A stretch of 64,000 nt of DNA, taken from positions 1-64,000 of the forward strand of contig JACTAT010000353.1 of assembly GCA_014526335.1 (NCBI GenBank). Direction: 5' to 3'. Made by a program: the position numbers and the translations under genes. Origin of the DNA: Chrysaora quinquecirrha (Eukaryota > Cnidaria > Scyphozoa > Semaeostomeae > Pelagiidae). Below are positions 12,290 through 24,399 of the stretch, one piece after another (the first letter of the stretch is position 1; the number at the start of each line of letters is the position of its first letter). The notes beneath the pieces are model-generated. The model was not told the origin of the DNA. It did not search any database and worked only from the letters and a program-made list of their open reading frames with translations.

Positions 12290-12849
12290 CACGCTTTTTT
12301 TATAATGAACCACTTTATAAGGAACCTACATGTAGAAGGTCCGAAAATTTAAAGAACTTATACTACTAAAGAGAAAATCATTAAGGAACTTTCGAGTGTT
12401 GAATACTTTTATCACTGCATATAATCAAGAATTAGAAAGCCAGTTCAATTCATTTGCAGTCGAAAATCACATAAATTGTACGTTAAGCATGCGTATCCAA
12501 TGTTTCTTTGAGTAGTCTCTAGCTTTGCTCACATGCAAATGTCTCTCTTTTATTGTTAAGGCCACAGTATGTGCAGTTAAAATAAAGGAACTATTAAGGA
12601 ACTTTTGGAACTACAATTGCATCAAAAGAGGCCCGTATTTACTTTATGTTTTTTTTGTTTTATGTAATGGCCACGAGGTAGACATGCTTTTTGCTCCTGG
12701 TGGTATCGTTTTAGTTATGTAAGTAATTTGTATCTGTAAGTTGTCTATTGTATTGTAAGTTTTATTGCAATATATATAAAAAAAGAGGCCCGAAAATAAG
12801 AAACTTTAAGAACTAGGCCTTGAGGTAGGTCCTTATAAAAAAAAGCGTG
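12290..12849 (+). mobile_element. 560-bp TA-flanked MITE
   Basis: Starts CACGCTTTTTTTATAATGAA and ends CCTTATAAAAAAAAGCGTG, with TA on both sides (12288-12289 and 12850-12851). Subterminal AAGAACTT/AGGAACTTTT modules are shared with its neighbours. The segment from about 12600 to 12770 is absent from the 10878 copy and may be a nested insertion. Confidence 0.75.
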
Positions 12850-13001
12850 TAAAAAATTTCGGAGAGAGCAAAAACATTTGGACCCAAATTTCGTTCTTAT
12901 AAAACAACATGTAGTAATTTCGCTTTTATTTCCTCAATAACTATTTTACTGCAATACAATAATATGATATGTTAGTTGAGCAGTAACTTCACACAGCATT
13001 A

Positions 13002-13389
13002 CACGTTTTTTTTATAAGAAACCTGGCTCGGGGCCTAGTTCTAAAAGTTTCTTAATTTTTGGCCCAATTTTAGTTCTAAAAGTTTCTAAACAGTTTCTTA
13101 ATTTAATGGAAATAAATTGCACTAAAAACGATAAAAAAACGTGAATATAGCAAACAAATTATTAATATTATTGTTTTACAAAGAATTAACCATGCTGGTG
13201 CGATAAAATCGCACGGAAATGCTTGAGAATTGATTACTACATCCAAAAATGTGAAATCAGTATGTTGGAAAACTGACACAAAAATTTCTTAAGTTTCTTA
13301 ACTCCTTCTTCTAGTTCTAAAAGTTTCTTAACTTTTGGGATGTCTAGTTCTAAGTTCCTTACAAACCGGTTTCTTATAAAAAAAAGGTG
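13002..13389 (-). mobile_element. 388-bp TA-flanked MITE, opposite orientation
   Basis: Begins CACGTTTTTTTTATAAGAA and ends TTTCTTATAAAAAAAAGGTG, with TA at 13000-13001 and 13390-13391. Its sequence is the reverse complement of the 11739-12138 element for most of its length, so the same family sits here in both orientations within 1.7 kb. Confidence 0.8.
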
Positions 13390-13600
13390 TATCATATTTA
13401 CTCAGAAGTGTTAAATTAAACATATAAACATTTGACGTAAACATGTAATTAAGCATAGACACTTCACTGTCCATCGAACTGATGATGGACAATAATATGG
13501 AGCGGCGGGGGGGTCAAAAATAATCCGTCATCCGAGGTGCTGTTTACGGTCGGAGGAGCTGTTGGCCGTCGGAGCTCTATGATCGATCGTGATGTCTCCA

Positions 13601-13764
13601 GTCCCGATTTGAGCTATCGGGGCCGCGCCTCGTTTTCATGTACGGTCCCGATTTGAGCTATCGGGGGCGCGCCTCGTTTTCGGACACGGTCCCGATTTGA
13701 GCTATCGGGGGCGCGCCTCGTTTTCGGACACGGTCCCGATTTGAGCTATCGGGGGCGCGCCTCG
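13601..13764 (+). repeat. 44-bp GC-rich tandem repeat, left block (3.7 units)
   Basis: The unit begins GTCCCGATTTGAGCTATCGG and continues with GGGCGCGCCTCGTTTTCGG. Each unit holds a small palindrome (CCCGAT...ATCGGG) and a GGCGCGCC palindrome, and is far more GC-rich than its surroundings. The same unit is found inverted at 18085-18312. Confidence 0.85.
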
Positions 13765-14556
13765 CTTCAACTTGAGCTTGAACTTTGAACTGTTGAATTG
13801 CAAATTAACAAAGGCCTGAATGAGTGTAAACTACTCCTAAATCATAATCGCTACTATTAGTTTACCACTACTAATAAAAAGTCCTACAATAGTTAGATCT
13901 GTTAGCACAAAATAACACTTCAATCGTGCAAAATATGATACCAGCATGAAAATTTCACAAACTATGCAGTTTGAGTAGTAGAAAACGATGCGAAACAGAC
14001 CCAAGCTGAAAAATGCCCCTATGATCTATTTTTAGAACAGGGGGCTCAGCCCCAGTCCTCGGAATGATGAAATCGATTATGGAGTCATTGGTTACCGGTA
14101 TAACCATTAAATTTAGTATTCCTAAGTAAATTGACCTGTACAATACCATGAACATCAAATCGGGTCAATAAATTACCCTATTTTCTATATTTAGAACACG
14201 GGGCTCGGTCCCAGTCCTCATAACAGTAAAGTTGATTTAGTAGGGTATATTGCCTGTATAACCATGAAATTTAGTATTCTTATGTAAATTGACATGTACA
14301 ATATCATGAAAATCAAATCAGGTCAACAAATTACCCTATTTTCTATATTTAGAACAGGGGGCTCGGTCCCAGTCCTCATAACAGTAAAATTGATTTAGTA
14401 GGATATATTGCCTGTATAACCTTGAAATTTAGTATTTAAATTCCCTTCACGACACCGGTCCCAGTCCACAGAGTTATTACCCAATTTCTAAGTTAACAAA
14501 ACATGTGATATGCGAACCAAATAGTACAGAACGATTGACGGTCTACTGATATTATC

Positions 14557-14826
14557 TCAGCCAAAACATTTACCACTGCATTCACACAATTCCGTGCACT
14601 CTAATCCATAGCTCTTGCACTTGCACCTGGTTGCGCAACTCTGTTTGCAACTGTATTTGACCAGTTCATTGCAGGCCTGTGGCGCTTCGGATATCAGTGT
14701 CCAAATTGGAGTCATCACCTCTTCCTCTCTTTCTGTTCTCTGCCAACCGTAATCAACGAAATCTGGAACATCTTGCCATCGGTTAAGGGACTGACCCCAA
14801 ATAATCCTCAGGCAAAATGTGACAAT
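14557..14826 (-). pseudogene. C-terminal coding tail with Cys-rich (CXC-like) motif, left arm
   Basis: An open minus-strand frame encodes WGQSLNRWQDVPDFVDYGWQ, an acidic linker, then a Cys-rich tail (YSCKQSCATRCKCK, LECTELCECSGKC) ending in TGA at 14557-14559. The spacing of Cys pairs resembles tesmin/TSO1 CXC-type zinc motifs and the C-terminal tails of a protein family multiplied in invertebrate genomes. The N-terminal bulk is absent, so this is a captured gene end. The family assignment is from memory of the pattern, not a search. Confidence 0.5.
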
Positions 14827-15949
14827 TAATCACATTAAATTGTTAAGTAGTTTTTCGAACACGCAAATTACAGCAAAACGTTAACGGCTCTTGAGGTGAG
14901 GCACCGTTTCAAATACAGTTTAAACGGCGTTTCGCTTTGTAATTACGAACCATTACTCATTCAATGCTAATTCAATCAACATGGTGCACGAAGCGACAAC
15001 AACTTCATTGTCGAATAAGGTATAAAGGTACCAAATACCTTTAATGCCGAAGAAAAAATTTGATTTCAGATTCGGACAGCCCCCCTTTGCCTTTTTCCCT
15101 TTCTTAGGTCCATGTCCATCTATTTTGACTATCTGAAGAGTATGGGTGAAGTATTTATATGTGTGCCAAGTAAAGGGTCAAGTACTTGCGTAAACGGAGC
15201 CTCTGACGTTAATTTAGATATCAAACATATGTATCATCACTTTTCTTACCCGCCTTGGTACAGAGCTCTTTTTGTATGTTAAACCAGAGCATCTTTCGTT
15301 GGTGGCAGAGGCAGGCTTTCAATGCTTCGACCCTTCTTGGTAAACAACATTCGTCTACACTCATCTATTGATGATAGCTGACTGGAACGATCGTAAAGCT
15401 GGATAACGAAGCTCTCACTCGATTTAGTGTCATCATCAGTGAGCTCTCTGGTGCCACCTACGAAAGATGCACTGGTTCAACATACAAAGAGAGCTCTGTA
15501 ACAAGGCGGGTAAGAATAGTGATGATACATATGTTTGATATCTAAATTAACGTCAGAGGCTCCGTTTACGCAAGTACTTAACCCTTTACTTGGCACACAC
15601 ATAAATACTTTACCCATACACTCCAGATAGTCAGAATAGATGGATATGGACCTAAGAAAGGGGAAAAAGGCAAAGGGGAGCTGTCCGAATCTGAAATCAA
15701 AATTATTTCTTTGGCATTAAAGGTATTTGGTACCTTTATACCTTATTCGACAATGAAGTTGTTTACGCTTCGTGCACCATGTTGATTGAATTAGCATTGA
15801 ATGAGTAATGGTTCGTAATTACAAAGCGAAACGCCGTTTAAACTGTATTTGAAACGGTGCCTCACCTCAAGAGCCGTTAACGTTTTGCTGTAATTTGCGT
15901 GTTCGAAAAACTACTTAACAATTTAATGTGATTAATTGTCACATTTTGC

Positions 15950-16246
15950 CTGAGGATTATTTGGGGTCAGTCCCTTAACCGATGGCAAGATGTTCCAGAT
16001 TTCGTTGATTACGGGATGATGACTCTAATTTGGACACTGATATCCGAAGCGTCACAGGCCTGCAATGAACTGGTCAAATACAGTTGCAAACAGAGTTGCG
16101 CAACCAGGTGCAAGTGCAAGAGCTATGGATTAGAGTGCACGGAATTGTGTGAATGCAGTGGTAAATGTTTTGACCGAGAAAATATCAGTAGACCGTCAAT
16201 CGTTCTGTACTCTTTGGTTCGCATATCACATGTTTTTTTAACTTAG
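15950..16246 (+). pseudogene. C-terminal coding tail with Cys-rich motif, right arm
   Basis: Inverted duplicate of the 14557-14826 tail. It lacks about 30 bases around the GYGWQ/acidic linker, and the terminal TGA of the left copy is changed, so the frame runs on to 16246. The Cys-rich core is otherwise retained. The more intact left arm looks closer to the ancestral state. Confidence 0.5.
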
Positions 16247-16975
16247 AAATTGGGTAATAACTCTGTGGACTGGGACCAGTGTCGTGAAGGGAATTTAAAT
16301 ACTAAATTTCATCGTTACACAGGTAATATATCCACCTAAATCAATTTTACGGTTATGAGGACTGGGACCGAGCCCCCTGTTCTAAATATAGAAAATAGGG
16401 TAATTTATCGATCTGATTTGATGTTCATGCTATTGTACATGTCCATTTACATAAGAATACTAAATTTCAAGGTTATACAGGCAATATATCCTACTAAATC
16501 AATTTTACTGTTATGAGGACTGGGACCGAGCCCCCTGTTCTAAATATAGAAAATAGGGTGATTTATCGATCTGATTTGATGTTCATGCTATTGTACATGT
16601 CTATTTACATAAGAATACTAAATTTCAAGTTTATACAGGCAATTTATCCTACTAAATCAATTTTACTGTTATGAGGACTGGGATCGAGCCCCCTGTTCTA
16701 AATATAGAAAATAGGGTAATTTATTGACCTGATTTGATTTTCATGATATTTTACAGGTCAATTTACTTAGGAATACTAAATGTCATGGTTATAACGGTAA
16801 CCAATGACTTCAAAACCGATTTAATCATTCTGAGGACTGGGGCTGAGCCCCCTGTTCTAAAAATAGATCATAGGGGCATTTTTCAGGTTGGGTCTGTTTG
16901 GCATCGTTTTCTACGACTCAAACTGCATATTTTGTGAAATTTTCATGCTGGTATCATATTTTGCACGATTGGTGT

Positions 16976-18084
16976 GCTTTCAGACCGGACTACAAATACT
17001 TTACTGGGGAATACGTTTCAAGCTTGCCACTGGAATGGAGAGAAAAAGAACGTCATTTTTAAATCTCAGCTGCTCTGGGACCAGAGATATCTTTAAAAGC
17101 TGATTTGGATTTGCAAGTGTTGTTAGCCTTTGCCCTTTTCATGCGGTTCGTTTCTGAGTTTCTCTTCATCTTTGGAGTTTACACCACAACGAAAGGGACA
17201 AAAAGACGATTGTTTATAGAGCAAGAAACAATCAGCAAAAATGTTTATTAAACTTTCACAATTTTAATCAGAGAGAGAGTATAAAACAAATCAAAGTATT
17301 TGATTCGCATGTAAAGCATTTTCATGATTTAGGCCATTTCTTTCTGTTATGAAAATGCCAAGAACGTTGAACTATGTACTTGGACATTTTTAACGTTTTA
17401 AGTCGATTTGTTATCTTTGAAGCTTTTTTCTCAAAATCAAGATTTTTAAATATCTTTCATCTATGGGCATTTTTCTTTCAAAACAAAAGTAATATTTTGA
17501 TGAAATTTTCATATGTAGAGGCAAGTCTGATGCTTCTTTTTAAGTTTCACCAATCTTCGCTCGTTGCGCCAAGATCTGGAAGATGTAGATTTAACTAGAA
17601 TAATGTAAACACACGGTTGTTCAGAGGACTGTAATTTATGTTAGATTTCGACTGGAATATTCGTGTTTTCTCAACTAGCAGTTGAGTTGTCTGATACTTC
17701 CGCTTAGCAACTAATCCTCTAAACTATTGTTACTTATGAACATATAAACAAAACACAATAATAAACTAATTAAAAATAATAAAGAAAGGTCCAAGGAAGT
17801 CTTTAGTGTTCAAATTCTTTGGCATAAGCTCTAATGTATTCTCTTCACCGTGCACCTTTGGAAATTTTCTATTTTTGTTCTTGTCAGCCAGTTACCTGTT
17901 GCCATTATGAAATGAAAAATACCTGTACTTGTGGTAATTTTCATTTTTCTTTTGGCTGCTAATGCAACAAAAGGCTAGCATTTTGCAAAATTGTGTTACA
18001 TTACTATTTAACCTTTGAAAGATGCCATTTGAGAACTTTGAAGTAATAAAACAATAACAATAAACAAATAAAACAAATGAAAAT
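16976..18084. other. No gene recognised
   Basis: AT-rich sequence between the palindrome and the right-hand 44-bp repeats. Its small open frames (for example 17374-17598) show no domain or splice context. Confidence 0.4.
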
Positions 18085-18312
18085 GAGGCGCGCCCCCGAT
18101 AGCTCAAATCGGGACCGTATCCGAAAACGAGGCGCGCCCCCGATATGTCAAATCGGGACCGTGTCCGAAAACGAGGCGCGCCCCCGATAGCTCAAATCGG
18201 GACCGTGTCCGAAAACGAGGCGCGCCCCCGATAGCTCAAATCGGGACCGTGTCCGAAAACGAGGCGCGCCCCCGATAGCTCAAATCGGGACCGTGTCCGA
18301 AAACGAGGCGCG
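18085..18312 (-). repeat. 44-bp GC-rich tandem repeat, right block (about 5 units, inverted)
   Basis: Same unit as 13601-13764 in the opposite orientation (GAGGCGCGCCCCCGATAGCT...). With the left block it brackets the palindrome at a distance of about 4.3 kb, as if the two blocks were outer inverted repeats of one composite structure (13.6-18.3 kb). Confidence 0.85.
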
Positions 18313-18543
18313 ACAGCGTGGTGAAAGGGTCATTTTTCATGCCTTGTTTGGTGGTGTTAAAAAGCTTGCTAGTAAAGGTGAATAGCAACTCTTGCCATCA
18401 TGCCTTGAGCGACACACCAATAAGAATGATAAATAAATTTCGCAATGAAAATGGTTGTGGTCTTTTAAATTGCAAAATATCTCTGAGAAATTGTGAAAAG
18501 TATTGATTATTTATTCAGGATTTGCATTTTGAAACCTACATAC

Positions 18544-18972
18544 CAAGAATACTTGCGATCGATGGGACGCTGAATCCTAAATCAAGAAAGTGCTCCAATG
18601 TGTTCCTTGATATGAATTTTTGGGGCCTTCCTCTTGCCCCATTCCTGATCTCTGGTGCTTTGTATTTTGCTTCTTCTGTTTCGATTTCGCATCTGGCGAC
18701 AATCCTGTCCATCAATGATGCCAATATTCCTTTAAGGCCCTCTATTTTAGCCTTTATCTCTTGTTTTTCAACATCCGAAAGACTTAGCGAATTGATTGCT
18801 ACATGAAACAATGCAAGAACAGCGGAAACGTTTGCAATTGCAATACTGAGTTTCATTCTCCATTTTTCTGACTCCTGCAGCTGTGTGTGCTCAGACTTGA
18901 GGTATGTTTTGACTTCTGTCTTTATAATTTTACTTTCCTCTAAAATAGCGATAGATTCTTCAATAGTCAGAC
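18544..18972 (-). CDS. Internal exon of an unidentified host gene
   Basis: One open frame lies between a good acceptor (TTTCTTTCAG ahead of 18972) and a good donor (GTATGT after 18544), about 142 codons. It begins LTIEESIAILEE, has a charged helical stretch, and ends GRPQKFISRNTLEHFLDLGF then SVPSIASIL. That end looks like the start of a homeodomain/helix-turn-helix-like DNA-binding segment of the kind placed ahead of integrase-type domains in some invertebrate proteins. Partner exons were not found. Confidence 0.55.
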
Positions 18973-19112
18973 CTGAAAGAAAATTTTGCCTAACTTCAGA
19001 ATCATGTCAGGAGTAAAACAGAAAATACACAAGCGCTTAGCGTATAAGCCTGCCTCAGACACGAGCTGCAATTGCTAGTTTTCTTTCATAAAACAGAATC
19101 ACCCTAGGTAAT

Positions 19113-19817
19113 GTCTGCGCAGTATTGTGGAGGATGTGCAGTAATGTGGAGGGATTTTCGCAGTAATGTGGAGGGTGTTCAGTAATGTGGAGGGATATCA
19201 TCAGTAAGGTGGAGGGATTTTTGCAGTAATGTGGAGGATGTTCAGTAATGTGGAGGGCTATCTTTCAGTAATGTGGAGGGTGTGCAGTAATGTGGAGGGC
19301 TATCTTTCAGTAATGTGGAGGGATATCATCAGTGATGTGGCGGTTGCGGAGTAATGTGGAGGGCTATCTTGAAGTAATGTGGAGGGCTATCATAAGTAAC
19401 GTGGAGGGCTTTCTTTCAGTAACGTGGAGGATGTTCAGTAATGTGGAGGACTATCTTTCCGTGATGTGGTGGCTGCGGAGTATTGTGGAGGGCTATCTTA
19501 AAGTAATGTGGAGGGCTATCATCAGTGATGTGGAGGGATATCATCAGTAATGTGGTGGTTGCGGAGTAATGTGGAGGGCTATCTTGAAGTAATGTGGAGG
19601 GCTATCATAAGTAACGTGGAGGGCTATCTTTCAGTAACGTGGAGGATGTTCAGTAATGTGGAGGACTATCTTTCCGTAATGTGGTGGCTGCGGAGTATTG
19701 TGGAGGGCTATCTTAAAGTAATGTGGAGGGCTATCATCAGTGATGTGGAGGGATATCATCAATAATGTGGTGGTTGCAGAGTAATGTGGAGGGCTATCTT
19801 GAAGTAATGTGGAGGGC
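19113..19817 (+). repeat. GTAATGTGGAGG minisatellite with 218-bp higher-order unit
   Basis: Tandem modules of GTAATGTGGAGG(G) with short variable tails (CTATCTTTCA, ATATCATCA, TTGCGGA). From 19332 the array has two nearly identical higher-order units of about 218 bp (19332-19549 and 19550-19767). The GTGGAGG core is the same as in the 0.2-2.6 kb element. No inverted partner array is seen within the window. Confidence 0.85.
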
Positions 19818-19829
19818 CCGAGTAATCAA

Positions 19830-22800
19830 GACGGAAAACGGGTGAAAAAACCATGAAATATATCGAAATGAAATTCATCAAAGATTTCTAAGGTCGTTAA
19901 AACCTAACTTTGAAAATTTTGCAAATGTGATAAAAAATTTTCACGGAAATCATTTTGTTTTGATAGAAATTTCTTTAGCTTTTTCGGCCAGTGAATTTTC
20001 CCTTGAAGTTGTTTGGTTCCAGAATAATTAACAGTTCTGTCAACAGAAATTACTGTAATTGGCATCTACTTTTACATGTTCATTTCAAAAGTAAGAAGGA
20101 AACTGAGGAATTTAGAATTTAGAGGAATGTTGCCCGCTGTTTTAAGAAAGTTTCAGTGCTCCTGTGCATCGGCCCTTAAAGCGCTTGAAAATAGTGCTCT
20201 TTCAATCTTTCAAATCAAGTTTGTTGAGTATCTCAGCAGGCTATTTCACAGTTTGAAATAATTAAACAACATATCCTGTTTTAGGAACTTTTCCAAATTT
20301 TCTCAACAGAATGAAGTTAAGAAAAAAATCCCCATTACTCTTTGCATTAAACAGGAACAGGTTTCGAAAGGAAACAGCAAATTTTGACAGAGACTGGCTG
20401 TTCTTCAAGCATTTAACTTATTTTCTTCAAACCTTTAAACTTGCACGATAGACTCTTCGGACACTGAAAAAAATAAATATAAGAATGAGCACAATGTGCC
20501 TTTTCCTAAAAGCATTTAAAAGCCCATTATTGACTGAGACGAGAACAGGTTGGTTTGGTGGTGCTGGGTTCTGTTCGGTTCAGACTGGCTAAACATTTAT
20601 AAATTTCGAGGAAAACATTTCACCACTGCCTTTCTTTGCATCGAAAGTGTACAACTCTATAAGTGTCTGTATGAGGCAGACAATACAACTCAAACTTCCT
20701 TGAATATAGAAGCTAGATTTGTTTATTTAGACTGGCAAGCAGACTCACAGATTAGAGAGTTCTCACTGTAGGCTCTTGTTCATGTTCAAATCTAGGTTTA
20801 AATTGGACAGATTGCCTTAAGAGGTGCAGCCATTTGTGGGAAGGGTATTCCTTAAATGCTTCACATTTTTCAAAGAAATGAAAAATATTGGACTTGCATC
20901 AAAATTTACAGGGATTGTTCAACGATTCCCTGTGAAAACAATAAGCCAAAAGTTTTATGTTACAAACATGATGAGATTCAGAGTAGTTAAATTTATTGTC
21001 AAATGGAAGAAAAATCCCTACAAAATCCAGAGCATTTTACTTATTGCTAAAATTGTAGGAAGGCAAGAGGCAAAAAATGCCTAAATTGTAGCTCTCTCTC
21101 ATTGTCCTTCTTAAACAAGTTGAATAAATTGAAGTATTGTTTGAGCCAAAGCTGGTCAACTTGTATGTATGTCTGTTTTGTTGACAAACATGTATGTTTT
21201 AAACGCAGACACCAAGCATAAGCCCAGATGAGAATAACCCATCTACAGGAGGCAATGATGAAGAGTTAACGATAGGTTTCGGATAGACCAAGTCTAGCTT
21301 AGTATTTGAATGATTTTAAGCTTCTCAAGGCCCAGTTTTCCAAGGTGCAGTTCATTTTGCTGCCATGATGGCACATACACCACCCAAAACTGACTTCACA
21401 CCAAAGAACAAACAATATGTTGTTTCAAGTAACAGCAGAGTCTTTGGTTTCTATGGAAGATACTGTCTAACAAACTAAATATAAACATGAACATCAGGTA
21501 ACGTTCTGACCCAAAGGCCAAGATCTTGTTACTTGCAGACTGGCTAACCATTAGCTTTTTCAACTAAAAATCTGACACAGTGAACCATCTGTGCAACTGA
21601 AAGAAACATACAATGTACATGAGTAGACATGCTTATCCTATCAAAAGAACAACATATGATGTAACTTTTATTTATTGTAGGATGTGTATTTCAACGACTT
21701 CATGATGCAGACAGATGACATTCATGGTAAAAAAAACTTTTTCTTCAAGCCCCATAATTTTACACATTGTGGTATTATATATTTCAGTATTGGGTTGCAA
21801 GGGTGCAATCCATGATCTTACTGAAATGCATGTTACTTTTATTAGAGACTTAATAAGAAACCCAGACTTGCAAATGGCCAAAAATTTTAGAAACAACAGT
21901 ACTGGGAAAACTTTAACTAAGAAATATTTCACATGATATTTCTACATATTTCATTTAACTTTTCAATGTTTATCCTACACATTAGTTTCTTTTATGAATA
22001 TCCAGATTATCAAAAAATGAATAGGGTACTTCTAGTCTATCTTCAATCAATGGATTTTTATTTTGTTCTTCAAAGAAAAACATGGAAGATTTGAATTTCA
22101 TCACTGAAAAATGAATTTATACCACAAGATATATGCTCATATACTCTTTTTCTTTTTAAAGGAACCAGTAAGTTTTTGTTCTTTAATTTGAAGGCGTCTA
22201 AAATAAAGAGGGTTTTCTCTGTGTGTAGGGATTCTGATCCACTCCATCTGACTTAGGTTTCTTTGATTTTATAAAATTTAAAATGATAGGCCTATTTAAG
22301 CTACTAAAGATTTATTGATATTTACTATAAAACATTCATGATATTTACTAAAACCATCAAACGGAATCACGAATTGTTGAGCGGGGTTTGACGTTTGACT
22401 GTTTGAGGACTTAGGCCTATCTACCTGAGTCGAAATCTGTAAGGTAGTCTACACTATAGCGTTCTTCAACATTATAAACCATGCCTAGTTGAGATAACTA
22501 AATACCTACACTTCCTTACCTACACTTCTCGATTGTCGTCTTTACAGGGTACCAAAGCTTTGAATAGCAAGAAAAAGGAGAAGAAAGACCATCAAGAAGG
22601 TATGTTTTCAACAAAAGTTTGACAATGCCTCCTTTAGGCTAGACTCACGACACGAGTCTCTAGTTTACGCTCCCATTATTTTGTTTTGTCACTCAAACAG
22701 AGGCTCATGTCTTTGCAGCTCTGGAACTGGCTGAGAAAAGATGCCTCGTTTTCATTTTACCGGTGTGTGGAAAAGTCGGAATGCTGCCGACCAGAGATAT

Positions 22801-24399
22801 TTAAGGCTCTAATGGTTTTGTTATGGAAATAATTCTAATTTTTATTTCAAATTCTGATGTAAAATTGTATAGCAAATCTAATGAAGTTTTCGGAATGTTT
22901 GTATCTTTTTCTAAGACTCGACACTTGTCTTTAAGTCTGCCGACCTTCGCTCAGGACTCAGATGGGCCTAAATTTGGTGAAAGTAAAGTGGGTCGAAAAA
23001 CAATGATACGTGGCGAAAAACTCAATTTCTTTTGCCTTGTAGTCAGAATCGAAGTTTTCATGACTCCAGCAATATTTTATTCTTGCCAGCTTGGCCAAAA
23101 AGTGAACGAAATCAGGGCATTTAGGTCTTGGCTTCGGCTCCAGAAATTCAATATTTTCCAGACCAGTCCGACAACATCAGACAACGGCCTCACTCGGGGT
23201 TTAATGAAGGATTTGATTGGTTCAAAGGCAAATGCTGCATTATGATTGGGATGCCAATTTTTTAGCGCCGTTTTCCAGTTTCAGAGCTATTAGGACACAA
23301 GTCCCGCACTGAGCAATTGTATAAAACAACAGCAACAACATCGAGCGAAGAAGTGGGACTTATGTAGTGAGTCTACTTTTGGGTTAGCTGTCGGAGGCAG
23401 AGCCCTTCATCCGGAAGCGTAGACTCGCTGCATTTCGCACAACTAGATGTTGTTGTTGTTGTTTTTTTTACAATCATTCTGTTGGTTGGAGTGAGGAATC
23501 AAAAGTAGGGGAGCGTAAGCCAGAGGTTGTTGTTGTAGCCCTTGCCCAAGGGTCCTTTGCCCTTGTAATAAGTCAAAAGTGATGTCTTTGTAATAACTCC
23601 CTTCAACAAATGCTACTTCTGTTCTCATTGGTCAATGTTAGAAAATGGTTTCATTTGCATTTTCACTTGTGGAAATTTAAACCGCGAATACAATGTCGGG
23701 TTGAAAGAAATATAAGCCTCAGTCTCTGTGCTGTGAGCTGTAACTGGGACTTAAGTACGTTTTGCTTCTAGGTCAAATCGAGGTTGTCTATTATTGAATT
23801 AAAAAATTGAACTGAATTGATATATTGGTGTCTTGTAAAATACAGTATCAGAATACGTAGGTATATTTCTTGTGTGAAGACCTTCCTAGCCAAACGTATT
23901 TTTTGTTGTCTTTTGAAAGGCGCCATCGTTCCCGTTCCCTTATTCAGCGCTCCGCTTAAAACAGCCTCAACCTAAGGGTCATCTGCTCAACTTCTGTAAA
24001 CAGCCAAGAGGAACTTATTCCAACGCCATCCTAACGGTATTGACAAGAGCCTTTGAGTTCAAAATCATAAGAACGAATGTGATTTGAATGATAAGAAGAG
24101 CTGGAATAAAGGTCGAGCGAGACATTATTGCAGCAGAAGTTGTAGCATGAAAATATTTTGCATATCTTCATAACAATATTTTACCTTTTAGGAATCAACG
24201 GAACAAAGCTCACTAAATTGAATTTTTATGGGAAAGACTGTCACTAAATAAAAATCTAATTACAGTATTATAGTAATAATGAAAGTTCAAAGGATTTCTT
24301 TTGTTAAGTACCATGTAGGACCATATAACTGTTACGGATACTAGGACAATCAATTGAATTTGATACCATGTTCGCCGACACTTAGCAATGGGAGTATTA
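19830..24399. other. No gene supported
   Basis: About 4.5 kb without a convincing gene. Several short splice-bounded frames exist (21209-21275, 21681-21726, 22548-22599), but their phases do not join. A 140-codon open frame at 22823-23245 has no recognisable domain. A small inverted pair (ACAAGTCCCGCAC/GTGGGACTTATGT) lies at about 23297-23355, and CAA/GTT trinucleotide runs lie at about 23325 and 23448. Confidence 0.4.

Larger units (their letters stand above)
13922..16975. repeat. Giant palindrome with about 1.4-kb arms
   Basis: The left arm, from about 13922 to 15330, is repeated inverted from about 15445 to 16975 with small indels. Paired landmarks include CAATCGTGCAAAATATG (left end) and its complement near 16965, and the GAGCTCTTTTTGTATGTT / AACATACAAAGAGAGCTC pair next to the loop. 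The short centre (about 15330-15445) is partly unpaired. Inside each arm a module of about 160 bp with GGGCTCGGTCCCAGTCCTCA is itself tandemly repeated. It may be a foldback element or an inverted duplication; no target duplication was found. Confidence 0.8.

Noticed and set aside
21209..22599. Short splice-bounded exons (21209-21275, 21681-21726, 22548-22599)
   Set aside because: The sites look plausible, but the reading phases do not join and give stops when combined, so no gene model could be supported.
22823..23245. 140-codon ORF
   Set aside because: No domain, splice context or composition signal; expected by chance in this length of DNA.
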